This document shows positions 54,940 to 64,000 of a stretch of DNA of 64,000 nt, piece after piece. Within the stretch, counting starts at the first letter, position 1; the number at the start of each line of letters is the position of its first letter. The notes under the pieces are model-generated. The model made no database searches, had not been told where the DNA came from, and saw only the letters and a list, made by a program, of their open reading frames with translations. This stretch comes from Mesotaenium endlicherianum (Eukaryota; Streptophyta; Zygnematophyceae; Zygnematales; Mesotaeniaceae), in the NCBI GenBank assembly GCA_009602735.1, contig WELA01004545.1, forward strand, positions 1-64,000, in the 5' to 3' direction. The translations under genes were made by a program, and so were the position numbers.

Positions 54940-55700
54940 TTTCCTTGCGATTCGAGGTATTGCCACATCTGTTGAAATACCTGTTCTTTCAATGCTTTTG
55001 CATCATTGTTTGCAGATTGCACCGGGGGCAGGAAATGCATTTCGAGGTGATGGGGCAGGAGGAAGAAAAATTGATCTGCGGGTAATACTTTACCGGTATA
55101 CAAGAGTATGGCAGGGATGATGGGTTTGCCGGTGTCGACGGATAATTTGAAAGCGCCATCATAAAAACTTTTCAACGGGTTCCCGGTTTTGTTGCGCGTT
55201 CCTTCAGGATAAATGACCATATCGAGACCGGTTTGCAACACCTGCTTCATGGCTTCATAGCTTTTGCGGCGGCTCTCATCATTGTTGCGATCTACCAGCA
55301 CGCTGCCGAAAGAATAGATCCATCCGAATACAGGAACGCGTGTAAAGCTTTTTTTGGCAATGGTTTTATTGGCCTGTGGCATAAACGGTGTGCTTACCGG
55401 TACATCCATGAGGCTGTTGTGGTTGCATACCACGATATAATTCTGCCCTTTTTGAAATTGTGATTCCCCTTTTACTTTCAAAGGACAGCCGATCAAAAAC
55501 AGGAATACACGCATCCATCCCCTGGATACACGCCTGTGCCACCTGGCTTTGAGAGGTTCTTGCAGGAAAAAGCAGGGAAGGTAAAAGACCATGGCCATGA
55601 ACATGGTGATGATAAACAATACCAATGCCCAGGCGGCCCAGATGCGGGCGAATACCTGTATGTAAAACGGATACCTGTTTTTCTTTGAATGCGTACTCAT
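54933..55700 (-). CDS. plsC: 1-acyl-sn-glycerol-3-phosphate acyltransferase
   Basis: The 255-residue product has two N-terminal membrane helices, the acyltransferase motif NHNSLMD (NHx4D) near residue 84 and the substrate motif YPEGTRNKTG near residue 155. It makes phosphatidic acid. ATG 55700 is chosen because it opens MSTHSKKNRYPFY; the longer frame to 55745 would overlap ung. Confidence 0.92.
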   Translation of the reverse strand: MSTHSKKNRYPFYIQVFARIWAAWALVLFIITMFMAMVFYLPCFFLQEPLKARWHRRVSRGWMRVFLFLIGCPLKVKGESQFQKGQNYIVVCNHNSLMDVPVSTPFMPQANKTIAKKSFTRVPVFGWIYSFGSVLVDRNNDESRRKSYEAMKQVLQTGLDMVIYPEGTRNKTGNPLKSFYDGAFKLSVDTGKPIIPAILLYTGKVLPADQFFFLLPHHLEMHFLPPVQSANNDAKALKEQVFQQMWQYLESQGNQ

Positions 55701-55725
55701 GAATGACAATATTACGATAAGATCA

Positions 55726-56400
55726 TCATGCGGGATTCCAGTCAATAGGTTCCAATCCTTCTTTGGTCAATATTTCATTGGTTCTGCTGAAATGTTTGCA
55801 GCCAAAAAAACCTTTGTCGGCGCTGAATGGCGATGGGTGTGCTGCCTTGAGCACCGAGTGTTTGGTCTCATCGATCAATACCTGTTTTTCCTGTGCAAAG
55901 CGGCCCCATAATAAAAACACAACCCCTTTTTTCTCCTGCGATATCTTACGGATGACTGCATCGGTAAAATCCATCCACCCAATCTTGGAATGGCTGGCAG
56001 GTTCATTGGCACGCACGGTTAATACCGCGTTCAATAATAATACACCCTGTTTTGCCCATTTGGTAAGATTGCCGGTGGAAGGGATGGGCATGCCGATGTC
56101 GCGGTTCAACTCTTTATAAATGTTAACCAGTGAAGGCGGGGGATGAACGCCATCGGGAACGGAAAAGCTGAGTCCATGCGCCTGTCCCGGCCCGTGATAA
56201 GGGTCCTGGCCAAGTATTACCACTTTAAGCTGATCGAAAGGTGTTTGTTCGAATGCATTGAAAATGAGGGAGCCGGGCGGATAGATCACCGCGCCGGTAG
56301 CTCTTTCTGTTTTCAGGTGGGTGGTCACCTGCAGGAAATAAGGCTTGGTGAATTCCTGTTTCAATACCTCCTTCCAACTGGGCTCAATTTTAACGTCCAT
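55726..56400 (-). CDS. ung: Uracil-DNA glycosylase
   Basis: The 224-residue product has the catalytic water-activating motif [18 protein letters not shown] near residue 66 and the DNA-intercalation loop [17 protein letters not shown] near the end. It removes uracil from DNA. Length is normal for family 1. It lies 25 bases upstream of plsC on the same strand. Confidence 0.96.
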   Translation of the reverse strand: MDVKIEPSWKEVLKQEFTKPYFLQVTTHLKTERATGAVIYPPGSLIFNAFEQTPFDQLKVVILGQDPYHGPGQAHGLSFSVPDGVHPPPSLVNIYKELNRDIGMPIPSTGNLTKWAKQGVLLLNAVLTVRANEPASHSKIGWMDFTDAVIRKISQEKKGVVFLLWGRFAQEKQVLIDETKHSVLKAAHPSPFSADKGFFGCKHFSRTNEILTKEGLEPIDWNPA

Positions 56401-56440
56401 AGGTCTACAGTCTGTCTTACACGAAAATACTAAAACACAT

Positions 56441-56587
56441 CGTCATCCCGAGCGCCTCTCGTACGTCATCCCGAGCGCCTTGCGTTCGTCATCCCGAGCG
56501 CAGCCGAGGGATCTGCCCGATTGTTCAGCAGGTCCTTCGACTCGCTTCGCTCGCTCAGGATGACGTTCTTCGCTCGCTCAGGATGAC
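56441..56587 (-). repeat. Compound REP-like repeat
   Basis: The region holds one whole copy in the inverse direction (about 56488-56565) with extra partial end units on both sides: CGTCATCCCGAGCGCC twice on the left and TTCGCTCGCTCAGGATGACG once more on the right. It fills most of the gap between ung and blaI. Confidence 0.85.
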
Positions 56588-56611
56588 GGGTGAAAAGAAA
56601 GTTAAAAAGAT

Positions 56612-56655
56612 TTTGATGTTTACGAAAATTTCGTAGATTTACGAAACAATCGTAA
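56612..56655 (+). promoter_or_regulatory. Promoter and two BlaI-type operators
   Basis: TTTG (56612-56615), an 18-base spacer and TAGATTTA (56634-56641, one base off consensus) form the promoter. Two inverted repeats overlap or follow it: TACGAAAATTTCGTA (56621-56635) and TTACGAAACAATCGTAA (56639-56655), both with TACGA/TCGTA ends and centres 19 bases apart. They fit autoregulation by the BlaI-like repressor encoded next. Confidence 0.75.
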
Positions 56656-56665
56656 TTTGCAGGGT

Positions 56666-57022
56666 ATGGAAAAATTAACCAAACAGGAAGAAGAAGTGAT
56701 GCAGGCTATCTGGAGCGCAGGCGAGAATACCACCAAGGCATTCCTAGAATACATGCCAGACCCCAAACCGCCGTATACTACCCTGGCTTCCACCATCAAA
56801 AACCTGGAGAAGAAAGGTTATGTAGGCAGCCGGCTGATGGGGAATACCTATCTCTATACCCCGCAGGTATCAGAAGAAATTTATAAGCAAAAGCTCATGC
56901 AGGGTTTTGCAAAAAGTTATTTCAATAATTCCTATAAGGACATGGTCAGCTTTTTCATCAAACAAAAAAAGCTCAAACCAAAAGAATTGCAGGAGCTCAT
57001 TGAAATGATTGAGAAGAAATAA
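56666..57022 (+). CDS. BlaI/MecI-family repressor
   Basis: The 118-residue product starts MEKLTKQEEEVMQAIWSAGENTTKAFLEYMP and continues PPYTTLASTIKNLEKKGYVGSRLMGNTYLYTP, the winged helix of BlaI/MecI. Such repressors are cut or released when the partner M56 peptidase senses a signal, classically beta-lactams. ATG 56666 is preferred to the TTG at 56657. The M56 gene follows 23 bases later. Confidence 0.93.
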   Translation: MEKLTKQEEEVMQAIWSAGENTTKAFLEYMPDPKPPYTTLASTIKNLEKKGYVGSRLMGNTYLYTPQVSEEIYKQKLMQGFAKSYFNNSYKDMVSFFIKQKKLKPKELQELIEMIEKK

Positions 57023-57045
57023 AATCAAAAGTCAAAACAGCGATT

Positions 57046-58317
57046 ATGTCACAGTTGTTTGATTACCTGATCAAAGCCTCACTCTGTTTGGGAGTGGTGT
57101 ACCTGTTTTATTATTGGTTGCTGCGTCCGCTGACGTACTATAAATGGAACCGGTATTTTCTTTTGCTGGCTACTTCGCTGGCTTTTATCATTCCGTTGTT
57201 ACCGGTAGATGCGCTGATGTCTGACCAGCCTTCGGCGGCAGTTACATTCATCAGGCAGTTTTCGCTGGAGAAAGACCAGGCCGCCATCGCAACGGCATCA
57301 GCTGCGCCGGAGCACATGGCTTTGTGGGAGGTAATACTGCCGGTATTCCTGGCAGGATCACTGGTTATGCTGGTGCGGATGCTGATACAATTGATTTCAT
57401 TGAAAAAATTGCGTCGTTCTGCGCCGTTACTGCATGAAGGGCAATATGCATTTTACCAGTTACCCAACGAACAGTCGCCCTTTTCATTCGGCAACCACGT
57501 TTACCTGAACAGGCATTTGTACAATGAAGAAGAATTTGAAAAGATCATCCGTCACGAACTGGTGCATGTACAACAAAAGCATACGATAGACGTACTGCTG
57601 ATGGAATGGATATGCATCATCAACTGGTTCAATCCATTCGCCTGGCTCATCAGGCAGGCGGCCAAGCAAAACCTGGAATTCATTGCAGATGAGCAGGTGT
57701 TGCAGGAGGGGCATAACCGTAAAGGGTACCAATACCTGCTTTTAAAAGTAGCGAGGGAGAACCATGGATTTCAACTGGCCAGTCCCTTTCTCTTCCCTTC
57801 GTTGAAAAAAAGGATAGAAATGATGAACCGCGATCGTACGGCCGGTATTCACCTGCTGAAATTCGCTGTGGTACTGCCCCTGATCGTGATGCTGGCAGTT
57901 GCTTTCGGGCAAACATCAGGTAAACACAGCATCAAAAAAGCAGATGGGGAACAATACAATTTATCATCACTCACTTATCGTATCAACGATGCGCGTGTGG
58001 AAACCATCGTCAAAGAAGATCAACGGAATTGCCTGCTCAAACCTGGCGCTGCGTTGAGCCTGGGATTGATGAGCAAAGAAAAAGACAGGCTCAAGACATT
58101 ATTGGAACAACACGGATATGCCAACTTGCCGGGTAATGCCATCCGGTTCACGATCGATACCACGCTTTCGCCGCAACGTTTTGCTGTTGAAATAGCCATT
58201 CATATTGCGAATGCCGGTATGCAACAGGTAAGGTTGGCGCAGGGAAACGGATACGATCAGAAAGCAAAAGACCAAACCCTCATCAAACAAGAAAAGATCA
58301 TAAACAGGGGGCATTAA
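57046..58317 (+). CDS. M56-family membrane metallopeptidase (BlaR1-like)
   Basis: The 423-residue product has N-terminal membrane helices and the zinc motif HELVH (IIRHELVHVQQKHTID) with a downstream Glu (LEFIADEQVL). After the fourth helix (about residue 280) comes a periplasmic domain of about 135 residues without the penicillin-binding motif of true BlaR1. The sensed signal is therefore probably not a beta-lactam. It is paired with the BlaI-like repressor. Confidence 0.9.
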   Translation: MSQLFDYLIKASLCLGVVYLFYYWLLRPLTYYKWNRYFLLLATSLAFIIPLLPVDALMSDQPSAAVTFIRQFSLEKDQAAIATASAAPEHMALWEVILPVFLAGSLVMLVRMLIQLISLKKLRRSAPLLHEGQYAFYQLPNEQSPFSFGNHVYLNRHLYNEEEFEKIIRHELVHVQQKHTIDVLLMEWICIINWFNPFAWLIRQAAKQNLEFIADEQVLQEGHNRKGYQYLLLKVARENHGFQLASPFLFPSLKKRIEMMNRDRTAGIHLLKFAVVLPLIVMLAVAFGQTSGKHSIKKADGEQYNLSSLTYRINDARVETIVKEDQRNCLLKPGAALSLGLMSKEKDRLKTLLEQHGYANLPGNAIRFTIDTTLSPQRFAVEIAIHIANAGMQQVRLAQGNGYDQKAKDQTLIKQEKIINRGH

Positions 58318-58350
58318 ACAGGGGTTTCTTTAACACAAACAAAATCCGGA

Positions 58351-61300
58351 ATGAATTTTAAAACAGTGAATAATATCACAGGGTGGGTCGTGTGCCTGAT
58401 CGCCTGTATGGTGTACCTGCTTACAATAGAAGCAGGAGGTAGTTTTTGGGATTGCGGCGAATTTGTAAGCTGCTGTTTCAAAGTGCAGATACCGCATCCG
58501 CCGGGCGCGCCGCTGTTCGTGCTCTTGGGCAGGTTGTTCATTGTGGCATTCGGAGATCATCCGCTCAATGCTGCCAAAGCCGTCAACTGCATGAGCGCGC
58601 TGGCCAGCGGGTTCACCATCCTTTTCTTATTCTGGACCATCACGCATATGGCCAAAAGATTATTGTTGCGTAATTCCCCAACGCTTAACAACACGCAGCT
58701 CATTTCCATTATGGGCGCGGGGGTAGTGGGCGCCCTGGCTTTTACTTTTTCCGATTCGTTCTGGTTCAGCGCCGTGGAAGGGGAAGTATATGCCATGAGT
58801 TCTTTTTTTACAGCTATTGTATTCTGGTGCATTTGCAAATGGGAAGAGAGAGCCGATGAGCCGCAGGCCGACAGGTGGATCGTTTTTATTTTCTTCCTCA
58901 TCGGTATGTCCATCGGTGTACACCTGTTGAGTATACTGGACATACCGGCCATTGTAATGGTATATTATTTCAGAAGGAAAGACCGGTTTGAATATCGCCT
59001 GGTTAAAAAATATTTTCTGTGGATCGTATGCATAGGCGGCATAGCGGCCACACTGGGGGCTTTGTTCATGGCACAACGTGAAACACCAGACGGACAATCA
59101 TTCGATGGAACAGTAGCCGGCTTGTTTTTTCTCGGTACGTTATTGGTAATCGCAGGCCTGTACCTGGCAGAATGGATAGGTAAAAAACAAAAAGCCTTTT
59201 TTGGCAGCGTATATGTTTTCCTATTGCTAAGCTGTGCAGTGGAATTGTTTGTACAGATAGGCGTTATCCAGTATTCCATCAAAGCTGCCGGCAGTTTCGA
59301 TCTGTTCTTTGTGAATTCACTGGGGTTGCCATTCTTTTCGGGATTTACTTTTTTCTTTATACTGGTAGCAGTGGGCGTGTGGGCCGCTTTGCGTTATGCC
59401 AATAAAAAGAAATGGTCCATGCTCAACCTGGGACTCTGGTGCATGGTGTTTATATTGTTTGGATACAGCCCTTATGTTACCACCATGATACGCAGCAATG
59501 CAGATCCTGGTGTGGATATGTTCAATGTAGATAACCCCATGAGCCTATATGGTTACCTGGGAAGAGAGCAATACGGCGATTTTCCGCTTTTATACGGACA
59601 AAAATTCACCGCCCGTCCTATCGATTACAAAGAAGGATCAACAAAATACGGCAAGGGTAATCATGGGCAATATGTAGAAGTGGGCAAGAATGAATATCCT
59701 GTATTCGCACAGGAAGACCAGATGATCTTTCCGCGCATGTGGGACATGAGCAACGAACAGTCGCACGCAGATTATTACGCCCAGTTCATGGGTGCACGTA
59801 AACTGAAAGACGGCAGTTATGATAGCAGTCCTGGTTTTGTAGACAATCTTTCATTTTTTCTCCGTTACCAGAACTACTATATGTACTGGCGCTATTTCCT
59901 TTGGAACTTCAGTGGCCGGCAAAACGATGCGCAGGGATTGTTTACAGACAATGTGCGTGATGGCAACTGGATTACCGGCATACCTTTCATCGATCATATT
60001 TTTTATGGAGACCAGTCCGCAATGCCTGATAGCCTGAAATACAACAAAGCCAACAACAAATTATTTGCCCTGCCTTTGATATTGGGATTGATAGGCATGC
60101 TCTATCATTTCAAGAAGAACAGCGAACATGCTATTGTGGTGATGATGCTTTTTATGGTTACCGGGATAGGTATTGTATTGTACATCAACCAATCGGGTAT
60201 GCAGCCCCGCGAAAGGGATTATGCTTATGTGGGTTCATTCTATGCGTTTGCCATTTGGATTGGATTGGGAGTCTTGTATTTTACCGATAAAGCGCTGAAG
60301 CAACAACGTTATGGTAAATCGCTTGCGTTGGGCGCCATTTTATTACTACTGGGTATTCCTGCGTTGATGGCGCAGCAGGAGTGGGACGATCACGACAGGA
60401 GCCAAAAGCAATTGGCGCGTGATATGGCGCGCAATTACCTGGAGAGTTGTCCGCCTAATGCTATCTTATTCACTTTTGCCGATAACGATACCTATCCATT
60501 ATGGTATGCGCAGGAAGTGGAAGGCATCCGGCCCGATGTAAGGGTAGTGATCACTACATTGATCAGTGCCGACTGGTGCATCAACCAGTTACGTTACAAG
60601 ATCAACCAGAGCGCGCCGGTAGATGTGATCTGGACCAAAGACCAGATACTGGGTGAAAAACGAAATGTGGCCATTTGTCAGCCACAGCCAGGTTTTCCGC
60701 AAGACAGGTATTACGATCTGTATGATGTAATGAAAAATTATTTAGGAGATGATAGTCACCTCGATAACAGGGGATATGTTAATTTACCGGTGACCCGTTT
60801 TTCGGTTCCGGTTAATGAACAATTGGTACGTGCGAATGGAACAGTGAACGCAACGGACAGTGTACAAAAAGAGATGCGTTTCGAAATTACGAAGAGATAC
60901 CTGTACAAGAACGATCTGGCCATATTGAATATCATTGCCGCCAACCAATGGAAGCGACCCATCTGTTTTTCCGGACCTTACGATAACCTGGGTTTTGGCA
61001 ATTATTTGCGCAAGGAAGGCATGGTGTATCAGTTAGTACCAGTACTTCAATCACCCATCAATACCGATCGCGCCATGGATATTGTTTTGCATCATTTTAA
61101 TTCGGGTAATGCGCAAATACCCGGTGTTTATTTTGATGAACCAAACCGCCTTCAGCTCAACTTACTCCGTCGTACCATGGCAGAGCTGGCCATCGATCTC
61201 TGCGGGAAAAACCGGAAACAGGATGCCATCAAAATATTGGAAAAGGCAGATACGATGATAAACGAACACAATTTTCCTTACGGAATGGTGTCGAGGGGGA

Positions 61301-61527
61301 ATGATCACAACCGGCAGTCGATGTATTTTCTCGATGCATGTTATCGTGCCGGTGACACGCGGCTGATTCAGAAAGTAACGGCTTCTTTGAAAAAAGATTT
61401 ACAGGAACAGTTGCGTTATTACCAGCAACTTGCTCCTGAAAAAGCCGATGGTTTGCAATACGATTGGCAGGAAGCCAGCCGCATGCTGGAGATACTGAAC
61501 AAATTAAAAACTCAAAGCGAGAGGTAA
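58351..61527 (+). CDS. DUF2723 giant membrane protein
   Basis: The 1058-residue product starts with the DUF2723 signature (TIEAGGSFWDCGEFVSCCFKVQIPHPPGAPLFVLLGRLF). It has about 12 membrane helices and then a soluble C-terminal half (PNAILFTFADNDTYPLWYAQEVEGIRPDVRVV). The family is widespread in Bacteroidota and has a GT-C glycosyltransferase-like fold (GT117). Protein O-glycosylation has been proposed. The gene starts 33 bases after the M56 gene and ends 16 bases inside the convergent ABC gene. Confidence 0.9.
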   Translation: MNFKTVNNITGWVVCLIACMVYLLTIEAGGSFWDCGEFVSCCFKVQIPHPPGAPLFVLLGRLFIVAFGDHPLNAAKAVNCMSALASGFTILFLFWTITHMAKRLLLRNSPTLNNTQLISIMGAGVVGALAFTFSDSFWFSAVEGEVYAMSSFFTAIVFWCICKWEERADEPQADRWIVFIFFLIGMSIGVHLLSILDIPAIVMVYYFRRKDRFEYRLVKKYFLWIVCIGGIAATLGALFMAQRETPDGQSFDGTVAGLFFLGTLLVIAGLYLAEWIGKKQKAFFGSVYVFLLLSCAVELFVQIGVIQYSIKAAGSFDLFFVNSLGLPFFSGFTFFFILVAVGVWAALRYANKKKWSMLNLGLWCMVFILFGYSPYVTTMIRSNADPGVDMFNVDNPMSLYGYLGREQYGDFPLLYGQKFTARPIDYKEGSTKYGKGNHGQYVEVGKNEYPVFAQEDQMIFPRMWDMSNEQSHADYYAQFMGARKLKDGSYDSSPGFVDNLSFFLRYQNYYMYWRYFLWNFSGRQNDAQGLFTDNVRDGNWITGIPFIDHIFYGDQSAMPDSLKYNKANNKLFALPLILGLIGMLYHFKKNSEHAIVVMMLFMVTGIGIVLYINQSGMQPRERDYAYVGSFYAFAIWIGLGVLYFTDKALKQQRYGKSLALGAILLLLGIPALMAQQEWDDHDRSQKQLARDMARNYLESCPPNAILFTFADNDTYPLWYAQEVEGIRPDVRVVITTLISADWCINQLRYKINQSAPVDVIWTKDQILGEKRNVAICQPQPGFPQDRYYDLYDVMKNYLGDDSHLDNRGYVNLPVTRFSVPVNEQLVRANGTVNATDSVQKEMRFEITKRYLYKNDLAILNIIAANQWKRPICFSGPYDNLGFGNYLRKEGMVYQLVPVLQSPINTDRAMDIVLHHFNSGNAQIPGVYFDEPNRLQLNLLRRTMAELAIDLCGKNRKQDAIKILEKADTMINEHNFPYGMVSRGNDHNRQSMYFLDACYRAGDTRLIQKVTASLKKDLQEQLRYYQQLAPEKADGLQYDWQEASRMLEILNKLKTQSER

Positions 61528-62471
61528 AGCCATTCCTGTTGCGGGTCTGGCGGCTGCATGGTTTTTACTACTACCTGCTTGTGACCTATGAGCACCTGTA
61601 TTTCATAATAACTTCCCCAAAAACTGATCTGTTGTATGGCGCCTTTCACGGCATCGGCATCAGCAGCAGTTACTATGCGGAATTGTTCGGGGCGCAGGTA
61701 AAGGGGTTTCCCATTCATGGGCAAGGCACTTAACGAAGGGAACAGTACAACATCGGTTTTGTCGAACCTGTTGTAACTGCCAAAGAGCCCGGCTATATAA
61801 TCGTTTAGAGGGTTACGGTATATTTCTTCTGCTGGCGCTTGTTGTACGATCTGCCCATCTTTCATGGCAATGATCTCATCGGCCCAGGATAAGGTGTCGA
61901 GCGGATCGTGGGAAGTGAGCAGGCAAGTGATTTGCCATTCTTTGCCAATATCTTCCAATACGCGCTTTAATATGTTTTTGTGAATGGGGTCGAGGTTGGA
62001 GAAGGGTTCATCGAGTAACAACAACCTGGGCGTTTGGGTCAGCAGCTTTGCCAATGCAATGCGTTGTTTCTCTCCGCCCGATAATTGATCATTCTTTCTT
62101 TTCAGCAGGTGATCGATGCGGCAGAGCCGGTACAATGCCTGTGCTTTTTCTTCCGGTAACTTGTTGGCATATTCCAGCAACTCTTCCATGCGGTAGTTGT
62201 TGCGTAACTCATAATGCTGCGAGAGATAAGCAATGCCGGGGTGACCCGGAACCAGTTGTTCAAGAGGACCTGTTACACGCTTTCCTTCAAACAATACCTG
62301 CCCGCCATCGGGCTGTACCAGTCCCGCTATGATCTTAAGCAGCGTGCTTTTACCGGAACCCGTTTCCCCGGCGATAGCGATCTTTTGGAAGGGTAATTGC
62401 TGAAAAGAAATATCCTTTAATGCAAAACTGCCTTGTTGCTTATAGAGGGAAGATACGGAGAGCAAATGCAT
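61512..62471 (-). CDS. ABC transporter ATPase, PotA/FbpC-like
   Basis: The 319-residue product has Walker A GETGSGKST, signature LSGGEKQRIALAKLL, Walker B LLLLDEPF and the switch His (LLTSHDPLD). The last 80 residues (LPMNGKPLYLRPEQFRIV) form a TOBE-like domain, as in importers of sugars, polyamines or metals. No permease or binding-protein genes are adjacent. Substrate unknown. Confidence 0.88.
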   Translation of the reverse strand: MHLLSVSSLYKQQGSFALKDISFQQLPFQKIAIAGETGSGKSTLLKIIAGLVQPDGGQVLFEGKRVTGPLEQLVPGHPGIAYLSQHYELRNNYRMEELLEYANKLPEEKAQALYRLCRIDHLLKRKNDQLSGGEKQRIALAKLLTQTPRLLLLDEPFSNLDPIHKNILKRVLEDIGKEWQITCLLTSHDPLDTLSWADEIIAMKDGQIVQQAPAEEIYRNPLNDYIAGLFGSYNRFDKTDVVLFPSLSALPMNGKPLYLRPEQFRIVTAADADAVKGAIQQISFWGSYYEIQVLIGHKQVVVKTMQPPDPQQEWLYLSL

Positions 62472-62564
62472 GGGTTAAAGGTACAACCCGCCAGGTTATT
62501 GACACCGGAAACGTTTGCGGTATCTGAAAGGGTGCGAATCTGGTTTATTGGTGTACTTTGCGGT

Positions 62565-63410
62565 ATGTCACATTCGTTTCGTTACCAGGCTTCCTGCAGC
62601 GCCGAGGAAGTGAAGAAAATGGATACCGCACAGTTGCGGAATGCTTTCCTTGTAGAGAAAGTATTTGAGAAAGATACCATCACTGCTACTTATTCCATGC
62701 AGGACCGTTTTATTGTGCTGGGTGTAAAACCTGTTCAGGAAAAACTGAGCCTGCCTGCTTTTCATGAGCTCACCAAAGCCGATTATTTTCTTGAAAGAAG
62801 GGAGATTGGCATCATCAATGTAGGCGGCAAAGGAACGGTAACTGTTGATGGCGAATCGTATCAACTGGACAATAAAGATGGTCTTTATATAGGCAAAGGC
62901 AAGCAATCTGTTGTATTTGCGAGTGCAGATGCACAGTCACCCGCTTTGTTCTATATCAATTCTGCATTGGCTGCTGCAGCTTATCCTACAACACATATCC
63001 GTAAAGCAGACATCACGCCGCTGACGCTGGGCGATGCGCTGACTTCCAATTACCGCAAGATCTACCAGTATATTTTACCGGGCCGCGTACAAAGCTGCCA
63101 GTTGGTGATGGGATTCACGGAGTTATTGAATGGCAGCGTATGGAACTCCATCCCGCCGCATACACACTTGCGGCGCAACGAAGTGTATTTCTATTTCGAC
63201 GTGCCGGAAGAGCAGGTGGTATTGCACCTCATGGGCGAGCCCACAGAAACAAGACATTTATTCATGCACAACCACCAGGCGGTTGTATCGCCCGAGTGGA
63301 GCATACATGCGGGAGCCGGAACGGCGTCCTATTCATTTATATGGGGAATGGCAGGAGAGAACCAGGATTATACCGATATGGATAAACTGGAAGTTCAACA
63401 TCTCCGCTAA
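62565..63410 (+). CDS. kduI: KduI, 5-keto 4-deoxyuronate isomerase
   Basis: The 281-residue cupin protein contains the KduI pattern MDTAQLRNAFLVEKVF and the zinc-site segment PPHTHLRRNEVYFYFD. It turns 4-deoxy-L-threo-5-hexosulose uronate into 2-deoxy-D-glycero-hexulosonate during pectin and glycosaminoglycan breakdown. ATG 62565 gives the normal length; the longer frame from 62433 would overlap the ABC gene. A TACTTTG box lies 4 bases before the start. A LacI-type gene follows in the opposite direction. Confidence 0.93.
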   Translation: MSHSFRYQASCSAEEVKKMDTAQLRNAFLVEKVFEKDTITATYSMQDRFIVLGVKPVQEKLSLPAFHELTKADYFLERREIGIINVGGKGTVTVDGESYQLDNKDGLYIGKGKQSVVFASADAQSPALFYINSALAAAAYPTTHIRKADITPLTLGDALTSNYRKIYQYILPGRVQSCQLVMGFTELLNGSVWNSIPPHTHLRRNEVYFYFDVPEEQVVLHLMGEPTETRHLFMHNHQAVVSPEWSIHAGAGTASYSFIWGMAGENQDYTDMDKLEVQHLR

Positions 63411-63413
63411 GCG

Positions 63414-64000
63414 TTATTTCCTTTTCGATGAAGCCCGCTTAACAAGTTTGGTAGTGTACAATTTGGTTTGCGGGGTGAATGATTTACCTTGTTCAATCTG
63501 GTCGATCAGTAGCCCTGCAGCCATTTGTCCCATTTCAAAAGCCGGTTGCCGCACACTCGAAAGGGCGGGCGACATGATAGATACGATCGGTTCATCATTG
63601 AATCCCACAATAGCAATGTCTTCCGGAATGCGCAGTTTCTTTGCCTGTGCCGCCACCATGGCTGCAATGGCCTGCCGGTCGCTGCAAGTAAAAATACCAT
63701 CGGGCGGGTTCTTCAGCTTAAGCAGTTGTGTGATTGCTTTCACACTTTTCTCGTGGTTGAATTCACAATACACCACCAATTGTTCATCGATGGGGATATG
63801 GTATTTTACCAATGCGAGCCGGTAGCCTTCTTTGCGGCGGCTGCTGATGGATAATTCCGAAGGGCCTCCGATATAAGCAATGCGGCGGCAACCCATTTTA
63901 ATGAGGTGTTCAACGGCGCCGAAAGAGCCGGCCATATTATCAACGATCACTTTTGAAGTGTTCAACTCATCGGCAATACGATCAAACAATACCACAGGCA
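63414..64000 (-). CDS. LacI-family regulator, partial
   Basis: The frame is open to the right edge, so the N-terminus including the DNA-binding helix-turn-helix is outside the window. The visible 194 residues are the C-terminal part of the sugar-binding domain (HLIKMGCRRIAYIGGP, DGIFTCSDRQAIAAMVAAQ, AIVGFNDEPIVSIMSPALSSVRQP). It likely controls uronate or sugar use together with kduI, which it faces at a distance of 3 bases. Confidence 0.9.
   Translation of the reverse strand, partial: PVVLFDRIADELNTSKVIVDNMAGSFGAVEHLIKMGCRRIAYIGGPSELSISSRRKEGYRLALVKYHIPIDEQLVVYCEFNHEKSVKAITQLLKLKNPPDGIFTCSDRQAIAAMVAAQAKKLRIPEDIAIVGFNDEPIVSIMSPALSSVRQPAFEMGQMAAGLLIDQIEQGKSFTPQTKLYTTKLVKRASSKRK

Overview
The window is chromosomal DNA from a member of the Bacteroidota, most likely the family Chitinophagaceae. 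Signs of this are: promoters with the -7 element TAnnTTTG and almost no Shine-Dalgarno sites; a type IX secretion (T9SS) sorting domain and a PorV-family protein; Bacteroidetes-type tra genes (traE-F-G-I-J-K-M-N); the order rpmB-rpmG-DUF4295; a three-subunit sdhC-A-B cluster; and a DUF2723 giant membrane protein. The family-level placement is inference.

Positions 1-8852: the end of a two-component sensor kinase and its LuxR-type regulator, then a plus-strand cluster with a small beta-barrel protein, a 1657-residue repeat adhesin with a T9SS type A sorting domain, a lipoprotein, a PorV-like outer-membrane protein and a Crp/Fnr-type regulator. This looks like a secreted adhesin with its own export or anchoring partners.

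Positions 8849-24231: an integrative/conjugative island. It begins with a toxin-antitoxin pair (HTH-DUF6922 antitoxin, AbiEii-type nucleotidyltransferase toxin) behind a perfect inverted repeat. Next come a GC-rich leader hairpin and a compact mating-pore operon (traE to traN), accessory genes, a second toxin-antitoxin pair (MNT-HEPN), excisionase-like HTH proteins and a tyrosine recombinase next to a tRNA-Leu gene. No relaxase, coupling protein or traL/traP/traQ is visible, so the element is either incomplete or continues left of the window. Four unrelated island proteins, including both toxins but neither antitoxin, end in a similar basic LLPK-type tail. I consider this the most promising undescribed signal.

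Positions 24231-64000: ordinary core genome. It holds hscB, an AlaDH-like dehydrogenase, trmN6, sdhC-A-B (with a four-helix-bundle gene inserted between sdhA and sdhB), an ABC permease, tsaD, secreted hydrolases, an ABC-F protein with one degenerate ATP site, ribosomal proteins, ftsY, a polyprenyl synthase, an amino acid permease, RNase P RNA, prfB with its programmed frameshift, nhaA, an outer-membrane biogenesis block (OstA-like, MCE, amidase, lptD, plsC), ung, a BlaI/BlaR1-like pair with visible operators, a DUF2723 protein, an ABC ATPase, kduI and a partial LacI regulator. Five copies of a REP-like palindromic repeat lie between core genes.
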